DNA of 64,000 nt from Schinkia azotoformans LMG 9581 (lineage in GTDB: Bacteria > Bacillota > Bacilli > Bacillales > Bacillaceae_J), in assembly GCF_000307855.1 (NCBI RefSeq), contig NZ_AJLR01000147.1, positions 62,001 to 126,000 on the forward strand. Direction: 5' to 3'. Below the pieces are notes generated by a model that was given only the letters and a program-made list of their open reading frames with translations, searched no databases and had not been told where the DNA came from. Position 1 is the first letter of the stretch. Each line of letters begins with the position of its first letter. The position numbers and the translations under genes were made by a program. Shown one piece after another: positions 54,872 through 63,664 of the stretch.

Positions 54872-56338
54872 ATGAACAAGAATGAACAATTTCGCATAGA
54901 AAAAGATTTTCTTGGAGAAAAGGAAGTACCTAAAGAAGCTTATTATGGAGTTCAAACAATGCGTGCAGTTGAGAACTTCCCAATTACAGGCTACGCAATA
55001 GATGAGGCTCTAATTAAAGCAATGGCTGTCGTTAAGAAAAGTGCTGCGCTAGCTAACAGTGCGATTGGCCAATTGGATGCTAAAATTGCGGAAGCGATTG
55101 TAGAAGCAGCAGATGAAATCCTTGAAGGAAAATTACATGGAGAGTTTATTGTTGACCCAATCCAGGGTGGAGCAGGAACATCCATTAATATGAATACAAA
55201 CGAAGTTATTGCCAACCGTGCCTTAGAAATTATCGGTGAGGAAAAGGGGAATTACAAAGTAATCAGCCCAAATTCACATGTAAACATGGCACAATCAACG
55301 AATGACTCATTCCCAACAGCTATCCATCTTTCAACACTGGCAACTTTAGATCGATTATTGCTTGTTATGGAAGAATTGCATGCTGAGTTCTTAAGAAAGG
55401 CCGAAGAATTTGATGACATCATCAAAATGGGTCGTACTCACTTGCAGGACGCTGTGCCAATCCGTTTAGGTCAAGAATTTGCAGCCTATGCACGTGTACT
55501 TCGAAGAGATATTAATCGCATTAGCAGAACGCGTGAGAACTTATACGAAGTAAATATGGGGGCTACAGCAGTAGGAACTGGATTAAACGCAGACCCTGTT
55601 TATATTGAAAAAGTTGTTGGCTATCTTGCACAGTATAGTGGACAACCAATCAAGGGAGTACAAAATCTTGTAGACGGCACACAAAATACAGATTGCTACC
55701 TTGAAGTTTCTGCAGCATTGAAAACTTGCATGATGAATATGTCAAAAGTAGCGAATGATTTAAGAATGATGGCTTCTGGACCACGCTGTGGTTTTGGGGA
55801 AATTAACTTACCTGCACGTCAACCAGGTTCTTCAATCATGCCGGGTAAAGTAAACCCTGTAATGGCTGAAGTTTTAAACCAAAGTGCCTTCCAAGTTGCA
55901 GGTAATGATTTAACAATTATGATGGCTTGTGAAGCGGGGCAATTCGAATTAAACGTAATGGAGCCAGTCGTCGTCTTTAACCTACTACAATCAATTAAGG
56001 TAATGACAAATGTGTTTTCTGTATTCCGTGAGCATTGCTTAAGCGGTATTACTGCTAATAAAGAAAGAATGCAAGCCTATGTAGACAATAGCGTTGGTAT
56101 TATTACAGCGATTAACCCACATGTTGGATATGAAACTGCCGCATCTATTGCAAAAGAAGCCATTGCAACAAAACGTCCAGTTAGAGAGATTGTTCTAGAA
56201 CGTGGTGTATTAACAGCAGAAGAGTTAGACATTATCTTGCAGCCAGTTGAAATGACACATCCAGGTATTGCAGGTAAAGAATTAATTGAAAAAAAGCGAC
56301 AAGAAAATGACAACAAAGAGTTAGTGACAAATAGATAA
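54872..56338 (+). CDS. aspA: Aspartate ammonia-lyase
   Basis: A 488-residue member of the aspartase/fumarase family with the superfamily signature GSSIMPGKVNP and active-site regions TNDSFPTA and GRTHLQDAVPI. The combination, with the adjacent Dcu transporter, favours aspartase over fumarase C. It deaminates aspartate to fumarate and ammonia. RBS AGGGAGAGG. The 160-base gap before it is very AT-rich with repeated AAATTT and may hold its own promoter. Confidence 0.92.
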   Translation: MNKNEQFRIEKDFLGEKEVPKEAYYGVQTMRAVENFPITGYAIDEALIKAMAVVKKSAALANSAIGQLDAKIAEAIVEAADEILEGKLHGEFIVDPIQGGAGTSINMNTNEVIANRALEIIGEEKGNYKVISPNSHVNMAQSTNDSFPTAIHLSTLATLDRLLLVMEELHAEFLRKAEEFDDIIKMGRTHLQDAVPIRLGQEFAAYARVLRRDINRISRTRENLYEVNMGATAVGTGLNADPVYIEKVVGYLAQYSGQPIKGVQNLVDGTQNTDCYLEVSAALKTCMMNMSKVANDLRMMASGPRCGFGEINLPARQPGSSIMPGKVNPVMAEVLNQSAFQVAGNDLTIMMACEAGQFELNVMEPVVVFNLLQSIKVMTNVFSVFREHCLSGITANKERMQAYVDNSVGIITAINPHVGYETAASIAKEAIATKRPVREIVLERGVLTAEELDIILQPVEMTHPGIAGKELIEKKRQENDNKELVTNR

Positions 56339-56341
56339 TAC

Positions 56342-56372
56342 AAAAGCCGGCCCTTAGAGCCGGCTTTTCTTT
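56342..56372 (+). terminator. Terminator after aspA
   Basis: A 10-base perfect stem (AAAAGCCGGC / GCCGGCTTTT) with a 7-base loop followed by T-rich sequence. It also faces the minus-strand remnant that ends at 56373. Confidence 0.92.
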
Positions 56373-56552
56373 CTAAAAAATGATATGTGCAGCCAATACA
56401 ATAATCGGCAGCGTAATTAGAGTTCTTTCTAGAAAAATGACGAATAAGTCCAGGAGCGTAACCGGAATTTTAGATCCAAGCAACAGTCCACCTACTTCAG
56501 ACATATAGATCAACTGGGTAACTGAAGTACAGGCCACAATGAATCTTGTCAT
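56373..56552 (-). pseudogene. YjiH-family membrane protein, C-terminal remnant
   Basis: The minus strand encodes 59 residues plus a stop: CTSVTQLIYMSEVGGLLLG, then DLFVIFLERTLITLPIIVL and AAHIIF. This is the conserved C-terminal end of YjiH-family (nucleoside-recognition/Gate domain) proteins of about 400-450 residues. The frame is closed by a stop a dozen codons upstream and nothing of the N-terminus remains, so the gene is truncated. Family recognition is from memory of the pattern. Confidence 0.65.
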
Positions 56553-56616
56553 ATTACTTTCGGAATCTCTATAAAATTTGTATAATTAAGAAAAATAGTG
56601 GAAATGAGGTCGAACG

Positions 56617-56937
56617 ATGGGGGAAAATGTGAACGAAAAAAGAGTCACGTATATAAATTCAGAGACAGGCAAAAAACTAACAACCGCTGTCCAAACAGAC
56701 GGCGCTGGAACACAATTAGATAATTATACAAATGTACGAAATAAACTGCTGACGCTTATTATGATGGAAGTTAAAAACGATGTTACGAATCGAAAAGAAT
56801 TCGAAGCAGCCACAGAAAAAATTTATCAAGAATTTAAAGCAAAATTCGAAACCTTAAATGAACCAGACTTATTAACCTTGCTCGAACATGCAATCGAAGA
56901 TATTAAAAAAATTGAATTTCAAACACATGACGACTAA
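56617..56937 (+). CDS. Small acidic protein of unknown function
   Basis: A 106-residue protein, rich in Glu, Lys and Thr, predicted largely helical in its second half (KEFEAATEKIYQEFKAKFE). No signal peptide or membrane segment is seen. ATG 56617 has a GAGGTCG site. It has a terminator overlapping the convergent metC end. I do not recognise the family; it looks like a genuine Bacillus small gene by codon use and site. Confidence 0.6.
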   Translation: MGENVNEKRVTYINSETGKKLTTAVQTDGAGTQLDNYTNVRNKLLTLIMMEVKNDVTNRKEFEAATEKIYQEFKAKFETLNEPDLLTLLEHAIEDIKKIEFQTHDD

Positions 56938-56962
56938 TTTCAATATTAGAACAGAACGAAAG

Positions 56963-56996
56963 AAGCCCACCTCCCTTAGAGAGATTGGGCTTTTGC
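56963..56996 (+). terminator. Terminator of the small acidic-protein gene
   Basis: AAGCCCA pairs with TGGGCTT and is followed by TTGCTTTTT. It overlaps the last codons of the convergent metC gene. Confidence 0.65.
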
Positions 56997-58163
56997 TTTT
57001 TGCGAAGCAGCCTGCAGTGCCTGCTCAAAATCAGCAATTAAATCGTCAACATGCTCTAGTCCAACAGAAAGTCTTAACAAGCCATCGGTAATTCCTCTTT
57101 TTTCTCTTTCCTCTTTTGACATTGCAGCATGTGACATGGTAGCTGGATAAGAAAGTATGGACTCGACAGCCCCGAGGCTAACAGCAAAAACAGGTATTCG
57201 AACATGTTCGATAAATGCTTTCGCTATTTCTTTATTTGGTAACCTGAAAGATAAAACAGCACCGAACCCATGAGACTGTTTAACATGGATGTCATGGCCG
57301 GGATGAAATGATAAGCCTGGATAATACACTTCCTCGATCAATTGATGATGATGGAGGTATGTGGCTATATGCTGAGCTGATTCCGATGACTGTTTTAAGC
57401 GTGTTCCTAATGTTTTCATTCCTTGGATTAATAGATAAGAATCTTGTGCGCCTAAAATAGCCCCAAAGGAGTTTTGGATAAAAGCTAGTCTTTTACCTAG
57501 TTCTTCGTTCTTTGTAATCGCTAACCCAGCAATAATATCACTATGGCCCGATAAAAACTTTGTAGCACTATGGAGCACCACATCTACACCCAATTGGAGT
57601 GGGTTTTGGCAAAGTGGTGTCATAAAGGTGTTATCGAGAAAAGTTAAGCAGTTATGCTCTTTTGCAATTTCTACGACTGCTTCAATGTCTGTAATGTTTA
57701 AACACGGATTAGAAGGTGTTTCGATGTAAATGACCTTCGTATTCGGTTGAATTGCATTGGATATTGCGTTAAGGTCAGTCATATTAACAAATGTATGGTC
57801 AATCTTAAATTGAGTTAATACTTTGGTTACAAAACGATAAGTGCCACCGTAAACATCTTCTGAGATTACTACATGGTCACCTGCAGAAAGCAGCATGAAG
57901 GCTGAAGAGATAGCTGCCATTCCGGAAGCAAAAGCTAATCCTCTCACACCACCTTCTAATTCAGTAATTTTCTGTTCCAGCGCTTCCCTGGTCGGATTAC
58001 CGGAGCGGCTATAATCGAATGGACCGAAATCGTCAAAACTTGCTTGGTGAAAAGTGGACGATAGATAAATCGGAACGTTTACTGCACCTGTTTTCTGTTC
58101 AATATCTGGATTTGATGATGCATGAATTAATTTAGTTTCTAGCTTGTCTTTGTATATGCTCAT
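56976..58163 (-). CDS. metC: Cystathionine beta-lyase
   Basis: A 395-residue PLP enzyme of the Cys/Met metabolism family. The PLP lysine is in SATKFLSGHSD, with SGMAAISSAF and YGGTYRF upstream. It cleaves cystathionine to homocysteine. It is the second gene of an S-box-controlled operon and overlaps metI by 4 bases. Assignment as MetC rather than a gamma-lyase follows the metI-metC order known from B. subtilis. Confidence 0.88.
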   Translation of the reverse strand: MSIYKDKLETKLIHASSNPDIEQKTGAVNVPIYLSSTFHQASFDDFGPFDYSRSGNPTREALEQKITELEGGVRGLAFASGMAAISSAFMLLSAGDHVVISEDVYGGTYRFVTKVLTQFKIDHTFVNMTDLNAISNAIQPNTKVIYIETPSNPCLNITDIEAVVEIAKEHNCLTFLDNTFMTPLCQNPLQLGVDVVLHSATKFLSGHSDIIAGLAITKNEELGKRLAFIQNSFGAILGAQDSYLLIQGMKTLGTRLKQSSESAQHIATYLHHHQLIEEVYYPGLSFHPGHDIHVKQSHGFGAVLSFRLPNKEIAKAFIEHVRIPVFAVSLGAVESILSYPATMSHAAMSKEEREKRGITDGLLRLSVGLEHVDDLIADFEQALQAASQKAKAQSL

Positions 58164-59281
58164 AGGTCGTTATCCTCCTTTTGCAATTTAGAAAATACTT
58201 GTTTCAGGTCTGAAATTAAATCTTCCGCATCTTCAATACCAACGGAAAAACGTAATAATCGATTGCATACACCGCGCTCGTTTCGTTCTTCTTCAGGGAT
58301 GTCTGCATGTGTCTGGGTGGCAGGATATGTAATAAAGCTTTCTACGCCACCAAGGCTTTCAGCAAAAGTGATCAGCTTGAGATTTTCTAAAAATGGTTCA
58401 ACCCATTTACTTTCTCTTAACCGAAATGACAGCATACCACCTTTACCGGGGTATAAAACGTCAAGTACCTTCTCTTCAGTTTTTAAGTAGGCCGCTATTT
58501 TTTTCGCATTTTCATCATGTTGTTTCATTCGTAAATGAAGTGTTTTTAAACCTCTGATTAATAGCCAGGAATCAAAAGGTGATAATACTGCGCCAGAAGC
58601 ATTATGATGAAAAGCCAATCTTTCGCAAATGTTTTCCCCTTTTGCAACAACGAGGCCTGCAAGTACGTCATTATGTCCACCAATATACTTGGTTGCACTA
58701 TGAATAACGATATCCGCTCCTAATTCAAGCGGTTGCTGAAAATAGGGTGTATAAAAAGTGTTATCTACGATAAGTAATAAGTTATATTTTTGAGTAAGTA
58801 ATACATACTGCTCGATATCAATTTCTTGCATTAATGGATTCGTTGGGGTCTCTATAAAAATAGCTTTTGTATTTGAAGTGATCAGCTTTTCTGTTTCGTG
58901 TATATCACTAAAGCTTGTATATGTCGTATGAATGTCATAGGCATCTGAAAAATTTTTAAGCAAGCGGTAGGTACCACCATAAATATCCTCAGAAACTAGT
59001 AGTTCATCCCCACTCCTGAAAAGAGACAGAACTAATTGGATCGCTGCCATCCCGGAGCTACAGGCAAAACCACGGTCCCCTGACTCCAAGTCTGCAATTC
59101 CTTCCTCCAAAATTGTCCGAGTAGGGTTTTTGGTACGAATATAGTCATATCCTGTAGATTTTCTAAGTCCACTATGCCCATAGGCCGTTGATAAATATAT
59201 AGGTGGATTGACGGCTCCTGTTTTGTGATCCGTTTTATTCCCTAATTGAACTAACTTTGTTTCTAATCTATTTGTTGACAT
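58160..59281 (-). CDS. metI: Cystathionine gamma-synthase / O-acetylhomoserine thiolyase
   Basis: A 373-residue PLP enzyme with the active lysine in HSATKYIGGHNDV and CSSGMAAIQLV. It makes cystathionine (or homocysteine) from acetylhomoserine. ATG 59281 follows GAAAGGGATG; an ATG 9 bases earlier overlaps the site. A SAM riboswitch and terminator precede it on the minus strand, so it is expressed when SAM is low. Confidence 0.88.
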   Translation of the reverse strand: MSTNRLETKLVQLGNKTDHKTGAVNPPIYLSTAYGHSGLRKSTGYDYIRTKNPTRTILEEGIADLESGDRGFACSSGMAAIQLVLSLFRSGDELLVSEDIYGGTYRLLKNFSDAYDIHTTYTSFSDIHETEKLITSNTKAIFIETPTNPLMQEIDIEQYVLLTQKYNLLLIVDNTFYTPYFQQPLELGADIVIHSATKYIGGHNDVLAGLVVAKGENICERLAFHHNASGAVLSPFDSWLLIRGLKTLHLRMKQHDENAKKIAAYLKTEEKVLDVLYPGKGGMLSFRLRESKWVEPFLENLKLITFAESLGGVESFITYPATQTHADIPEEERNERGVCNRLLRFSVGIEDAEDLISDLKQVFSKLQKEDNDL

Positions 59282-59324
59282 GCTTTTCATCCCTTTCGTT
59301 TACATTCATTTTTAAATCAAGGGC

Positions 59325-59361
59325 AAAAAATAAGAGCCCTCTAATAAGAAGAAGGCTCCTA
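59325..59361 (-). terminator. Terminator of the metI S-box leader
   Basis: On the minus strand AGGAGCC and GGGCTCT form the stem and TTATTTTTT follows. It lies between the SAM aptamer and metI and acts as the expression platform. Confidence 0.75.
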
Positions 59362-59377
59362 AAAAACGAAAACAATC

Positions 59378-59484
59378 TTCTCATCTTCTAGGCGCTTATC
59401 GCCTATGGAATTAGCACCGTTTCTTCTTAAAGGCCGGTTGCTGAGACTTCATTGGGCCAATCCCTCAGTCTCTCTTGATAAGAA
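59378..59484 (-). ncRNA. SAM-I (S-box) riboswitch of metI-metC
   Basis: The minus-strand leader contains the S-box core: AGAGAGACTGAGGGA, then GTCTCAGCAACC and AACGGTGCTAATTC. P1 is formed by CTTATC (59477-59482) with GATGAG (59380-59385), with one G-U pair, and GGCGATAAGCGCC forms a terminal hairpin. SAM binding should favour the downstream terminator and switch off metI-metC. Confidence 0.95.
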
Positions 59485-59940
59485 AAATATGTAATTATTA
59501 AATGATTGGAATAATTTTCATTTTATTATACTTTAAAATAGATTACAAGAGGAAAATGGGTGTGAATAGTTGCAATTGTAAAAATATTTCGCTAAAGGTG
59601 GTTGACATTAAAATTATAAGGATGCTAATATCTTCCAAACACGACTAAACTTATTGGTATTATTAATGATTTTTACTTGCTTTAACGAGGATTAATAAGA
59701 TTCCTGTTATCCATCGTTTTGCCTAAGTTTACATTTCGTTTGTAAGAGGAACGCCGGTTATTGTCCAAATTTTTATTATCTATAACAGTGTGCCCTCGTA
59801 TAAATCTGCGACATATGTTATACTATATTCAAGGTAACAAGAACGTACGTTTGACAAAAATCCAGTAATGGAATGTGGGCATGGTGCGTAAGTTGTCGTC
59901 CTAAATGCATTCAAAAACCGGAAAGTGAGGTGAGTAGAAA

Positions 59941-61101
59941 ATGATCGTGAAGAAAGCATACAAATTTAGGATCTATCCTACCAAAGAACAAGAAATCTTA
60001 ATTGCTAAAACCATCGGTTGCAGTCGTTTCATCTATAATTACTTTGTGGGAAGACAAAAACAGAAAGATGCATACTGGTATATCGTGAATGAAATGGTTC
60101 AGAACGGTCAGCTTCTTAAGAATAATTGGAAGGGTGAATGTTTCAATAAGCATAAATCTATAAAAGCCCTCCCTAATTTAAAGGAACATTACCCCTTTTT
60201 AAAAGAAGTAGATAGTATTGCTCTTCAAAAGTCCGTTGAAATTGTTCACGATGCCTATACAAGATACTATAAAAAACAAAATAATGAACCGCGTTTTAAA
60301 TCCAAAAAAAATCCTGTTCAATCGTATACAACAAAATATGTGAATGGTAATATTGCTATTTTGGACCAGCATCTTAAACTTCCCAAACTCGGACTTGTGC
60401 GTTTTGCTAAAAGTAAAGAAGTCGATGGTCGAATTATAAATGTTACCATTAGGCGTAATGCGACTGGTAAATACTTTGTATCCATTCTTGTTGAAACGGA
60501 GGTACAATCATTGGATAAGACAGGTTCAGCCGTTGGGATTGATGTGGGACTCATAGATTTTGCAACCCTCTCGGACGGAACAATATACAAAAATCCAAAG
60601 TTTTTCCGTACATTAGAAGAAAAATTAGCTAGCGCCCAACGTATTCTTTCAAGACGAAAAATAGGTTCGTCAAATTGGCATAAACAACGTGTAAAGGTTG
60701 CGAAAATCCATGAAAAAATCACGAATGCAAGAAAAGATATGCTAGATAAAATCTCGACTCATCTTGTCAAAAGCCACGACATCATAGGAATTGAGGATTT
60801 GTCTGTAAGCAATATGCTTAAAAATGGAAATCTTGCTAAAGCCATTAGTGAGGTATCATGGTCACAATTTAGAACGATGTTGGAGTACAAAGCGAAATGG
60901 TATGGAAAGCAAGTCATAACAGTCGCGAAAACCTTTGCTTCTAGTCAACTATGTTCGAATTGTGGTTATCAACATAAAGACGTAAAGAATCTCGCATTAC
61001 GTGAATGGACCTGCCCGTGTTGTGGGATACATCACCAAAATCGTGATTTGAATGCTTCTATCAATCTACGAAATGAAGCGTTACGACTCATTGGTGCCTA
61101 G
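59941..61101 (+). mobile_element. tnpB: TnpB (IS605 OrfB/IS1341-type RNA-guided nuclease)
   Basis: A 386-residue TnpB. The RuvC residues are all present: Asp in [16 protein letters not shown], Glu in [10 protein letters not shown], Asp in [10 protein letters not shown]. The zinc finger CSNCGY ... CPCCG is intact. The N-terminus [14 protein letters not shown] is typical. No TnpA (Y1 transposase) gene is nearby, so this is a solo element. The gene is followed by an omega-RNA-like region and then a relic of an ABC ATPase gene. The left end is not defined; 59485-59940 shows a promoter-like TTGACA/TAATAT pair but no gene. ATG follows GAGGTGAG. Confidence 0.92.
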
Positions 61102-61246
61102 AAGAATTCCAAGTTAAAGCTTGTCGGAGGTATCAAACACCGTTTGTACGACCAACCGTCGGAACGATGGGGGTAGCCTAATCAATTAGAAATCGATAGG
61201 TTTCTTTACTTAGGAATCTCGTGGCTTTAGCCATGAGAGGGTTCAA
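61102..61246 (+). ncRNA. Putative omega RNA (right-end RNA) scaffold of TnpB
   Basis: The 145 bases after tnpB end in a hairpin, CTCGTGGC pairing with GCCATGAG (61218-61237), and GGTTCAA, the usual right-end pattern of IS605/IS1341 elements. The scaffold may extend back into the tnpB 3' end. The following 16-20 bases would be the guide. Confidence 0.75.
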
Positions 61247-61247
61247 G

Positions 61248-61367
61248 GATGGTGGTGTCATTGTGGAGGAAGGCATATCCCGTGACATTTTCTCTAATCC
61301 CAAAGAAGAAAGAACGCGTCAGTTCTTAAAAAGAGTAATTCCTGAAGATTTTAATTACTACATCTAG
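61248..61367 (+). pseudogene. Amino-acid ABC transporter ATPase, C-terminal relic
   Basis: Thirty-nine codons plus a stop encode DGGVIVEEGISRDIFSNP and ERTRQFLKRVIPEDFNYYI, the C-terminal end of GlnQ/TcyC-type polar amino-acid ABC ATPases. The match begins exactly at the TnpB right end, so the element inserted into this gene. The remaining about 200 N-terminal residues are not upstream of the element, so that part was deleted or moved. Confidence 0.8.
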
Positions 61368-61388
61368 GAAGTACATTATAAAAAACGA

Positions 61389-61432
61389 AAACTACCAATC
61401 TATTACAAGTTATATTGTAGTGGATTGGTAGT
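61389..61432 (-). terminator. Terminator of the acyl-CoA dehydrogenase gene
   Basis: A long stem, AACTACCAATC pairing with GATTGGTAGTT, with further pairing in the loop (TACAA / TTGTA). On the minus strand it is followed by TTTTCGTTTTTT. Confidence 0.8.
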
Positions 61433-61441
61433 TAAAAGAGC

Positions 61442-62596
61442 TTATTTATCACTATTATTCATAGCTTTATCCGCAAGCAAAAGGATCGTCATGTCATCCA
61501 TTGGTGGGTTATGGAGACCCGCACGGACATCGCGGTAATATCGTTGCAATGGATTTTTGGATGATAAACTTTGGGCGCCTACTACTCTCATTGCCAGGTC
61601 GACAACTTTTATCGCTGCATTTGTTACAGCAAGCTTAACCGCTCCAAGTTCTGGCTTTAATTGATTTCGTTCCTCTTCACTTGAGTGATCCCATTGCTTT
61701 GCAACTGAATAAAGAAAATGTCGTGCTCTCAGCAACTCTAATTCCATTTCCCCTACTTTTTGTTTTACATATGGTAAGTCAATGATCGATCCTGTAATAC
61801 TATTAGGTGAGTAGTCCTTGGCGAAATTAATCGCATAGCTTTGAGCAGCTTGCGCAATTCCTAAGTAACAGGCTGGAATATGAAGTAACCAGCCAGAAGC
61901 CCCTTTATTGCCCGGTTCAAACCACTCTACCTGGTAATCCTCCTCTACCTCGACATTATTCAATACTAAATCGTGGCTACCTGTGCCTCTCATTGTGATA
62001 CTATCCCACGTTTCCACAATTTTAACCCCGGCTTTTGCTCGAGGAATTAAAAAGTACCCAATAGCTCCTGTTTCCGGAACTGTAGCTGTCACGTTAAAGT
62101 AATCAAGTACAGGGGCCATTGTAGAAAATGTCTTTCTACCATTAAGAATCCATTTATCTCCATCTTTAATAGCTGTCGTTGTAGGTTTTCCACCCCGTGT
62201 GGGACTTCCGGTTTGTGGTTCTGATGCACAGTTATTAATAAGTGCTCCCTTTTTTACTTCCTCACATAACATTTGGAATGTGGACTCTTTCCAAATGTTT
62301 TTTTCTCCGAGGTCTTGGATAATCCCCATATGCCATCCAATTGATAAGGCAGTGGCGCCATCCCCTCTTGCGATATACTCTTGAAACCTGACAAGATCAT
62401 AAAGAGAAATTGCTTCTCCTCCGAATTTTTCAGGAAGTGTAAGCTCAGTATAGCCGGAGCTTTTAAGTTCAGAAATATTTTCAAAGGGAAAACTTCCTTC
62501 TTCGTCAATCTTGGCAGCTCTTGTTAAGAAACGTTGAGATAGTTCTTCCATGTATTCGAGCCGCTCATCCATACTTTTAAGATCTTGAAATCTCAT
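61442..62596 (-). CDS. Acyl-CoA dehydrogenase family protein (YdbM-like)
   Basis: A 384-residue flavoprotein of the acyl-CoA dehydrogenase fold: N-terminal helical domain (TLPEKFGGEAISLYDLVRFQ), central beta domain (GRKTFSTMAPVLDYF), C-terminal helical domain ending near MDDMTILLLADKAM. Length and sulfur-gene context resemble B. subtilis YdbM, which belongs to the cysteine-regulated CymR regulon. A role in organosulfur use is plausible, but the substrate is unknown. ATG with AAAAAGGACTG upstream. Confidence 0.78.
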   Translation of the reverse strand: MRFQDLKSMDERLEYMEELSQRFLTRAAKIDEEGSFPFENISELKSSGYTELTLPEKFGGEAISLYDLVRFQEYIARGDGATALSIGWHMGIIQDLGEKNIWKESTFQMLCEEVKKGALINNCASEPQTGSPTRGGKPTTTAIKDGDKWILNGRKTFSTMAPVLDYFNVTATVPETGAIGYFLIPRAKAGVKIVETWDSITMRGTGSHDLVLNNVEVEEDYQVEWFEPGNKGASGWLLHIPACYLGIAQAAQSYAINFAKDYSPNSITGSIIDLPYVKQKVGEMELELLRARHFLYSVAKQWDHSSEEERNQLKPELGAVKLAVTNAAIKVVDLAMRVVGAQSLSSKNPLQRYYRDVRAGLHNPPMDDMTILLLADKAMNNSDK

Positions 62597-62725
62597 CTAA
62601 TAATCAGTCCTTTTTCCTACTATTCTTATCTGTTTTTAATTATTAGATAATTATACAATGATTTTTTGTGTATTCCAATGATTAGTTGCCATTCTTATTG
62701 TAGTAATTTTTTTTCTCAAAATTAC

Positions 62726-62754
62726 TTGACGTGATTTGATAAATATATTATATT
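62726..62754 (+). promoter_or_regulatory. Sigma-A promoter of the YceI gene
   Basis: TTGACG and TATATT are separated by 17 bases, 60 bases before the start codon. Confidence 0.65.
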
Positions 62755-62812
62755 TGGTTACATAAAGTAAGTTAATAAAAAATAAACAATGAACTTTAGG
62801 AGGACGAATAAT

Positions 62813-63340
62813 ATGTCAACATTTACATTAGATAAAGTACACAGTGGGATCGGATTTCAAGTGAAACACATGATGGTTTCCAAGGCAAAAGGCGAATTCA
62901 AAAACTTCGATGTTGCTGTTGAAGGTGATATCAATAATCTTGAAGGTTTAAAAATAACTGCAACAATTGATGCCGCATCGATCAGTACAAATAATGATGA
63001 TCGTGATGGACACCTACGTTCAGCAGATTTCTTCGACGTAGAAAAATACCAAACTATCAAAATCGAAGGTCAATCGATTAAAAAGATCTCTGATGAAGAA
63101 TATGAATTAACAGCATTAGTTACAATTAAAGATGTAACAAATACAGAAAAGTTTACCGTAGAATTTAGCGGTGTTTCTAAAAATCCGATGGATGGCAGCA
63201 CTGTAACAGGATTCGATGTGGAAGGAAAAATCAACCGTGAAAATTATGGTTTAACTTGGAACGCAGCGCTTGAAACTGGTGGCTTCCTAGTTGGTAAAGA
63301 TGTAAAATTATCTGCAAACTTTGAGTTTGTAGTAGCATAA
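62813..63340 (+). CDS. YceI family protein
   Basis: A 175-residue YceI lipocalin-like protein (TFTLDKVHSGIGFQVKHMMV; DGHLRSADFFDVEKYQTI; NRENYGLTWNAALETGGFLV). The fold binds isoprenoid-like lipids. There is no signal peptide, so it is cytoplasmic here, unlike many Gram-negative homologues. ATG 62813 follows AGGAGGACG. It is a single-gene unit with its own promoter and terminator. Confidence 0.9.
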   Translation: MSTFTLDKVHSGIGFQVKHMMVSKAKGEFKNFDVAVEGDINNLEGLKITATIDAASISTNNDDRDGHLRSADFFDVEKYQTIKIEGQSIKKISDEEYELTALVTIKDVTNTEKFTVEFSGVSKNPMDGSTVTGFDVEGKINRENYGLTWNAALETGGFLVGKDVKLSANFEFVVA

Positions 63341-63355
63341 TGTATGCAAGCAAAA

Positions 63356-63387
63356 GCATGGCCTATTCTTGGGCTATGCCTTTTTCT
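63356..63387 (+). terminator. Terminator of the YceI gene
   Basis: GCATGGCC pairs with GGCTATGC (one G-U) and is followed by CTTTTTC. Confidence 0.75.
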
Positions 63388-63415
63388 TTATTATTTAAAA
63401 AATTTAAATAATTCA

Positions 63416-63444
63416 TTGACAATTGGATTACTTGGTTTTATTAT
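63416..63444 (+). promoter_or_regulatory. Sigma-A promoter of the yezD S-box leader
   Basis: TTGACA and TATTAT are separated by 17 bases. The predicted start lies about 25 bases before the SAM aptamer. Confidence 0.75.
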
Positions 63445-63474
63445 AGACATTAATTACTAATCAATATAATAATT

Positions 63475-63578
63475 TCTTATCAAGAGCGACTGAGGGACCA
63501 GGCCCATAGAAGTCCAGCAACCTCCATAATGGAACGGTGCTAAATCCTGCAGAATGATTTCATTCTGAAAGATAAGGT
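63475..63578 (+). ncRNA. SAM-I (S-box) riboswitch before yezD
   Basis: The core AGAGCGACTGAGGGA, AGTCCAGCAACC and AACGGTGCTAAATCC is present. CTTATC (63476-63481) pairs with GATAAG (63571-63576) as P1, and CAGAAT/ATTCTG form P4. A terminator follows at 63600. Confidence 0.95.
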
Positions 63579-63599
63579 GAAAATTGACATTGTCAGGTT

Positions 63600-63630
63600 A
63601 ACCCTCTTTCAAAATGAACGAGGGTTTTTT
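63600..63630 (+). terminator. Expression-platform terminator of the yezD S-box
   Basis: AACCCTC pairs with GAGGGTT, followed by TTTT. It lies between the aptamer and the yezD start. Confidence 0.85.
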
Positions 63631-63664
63631 ACATGTAAAAAAGATTGGGGAGGAGAGGGTTTTA

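Noticed and set aside
59485-59940. N-terminal part of the disrupted ABC ATPase gene upstream of TnpB
   Set aside because: No frame in this stretch encodes ABC motifs; only a promoter-like TTGACA/TAATAT pair is visible.
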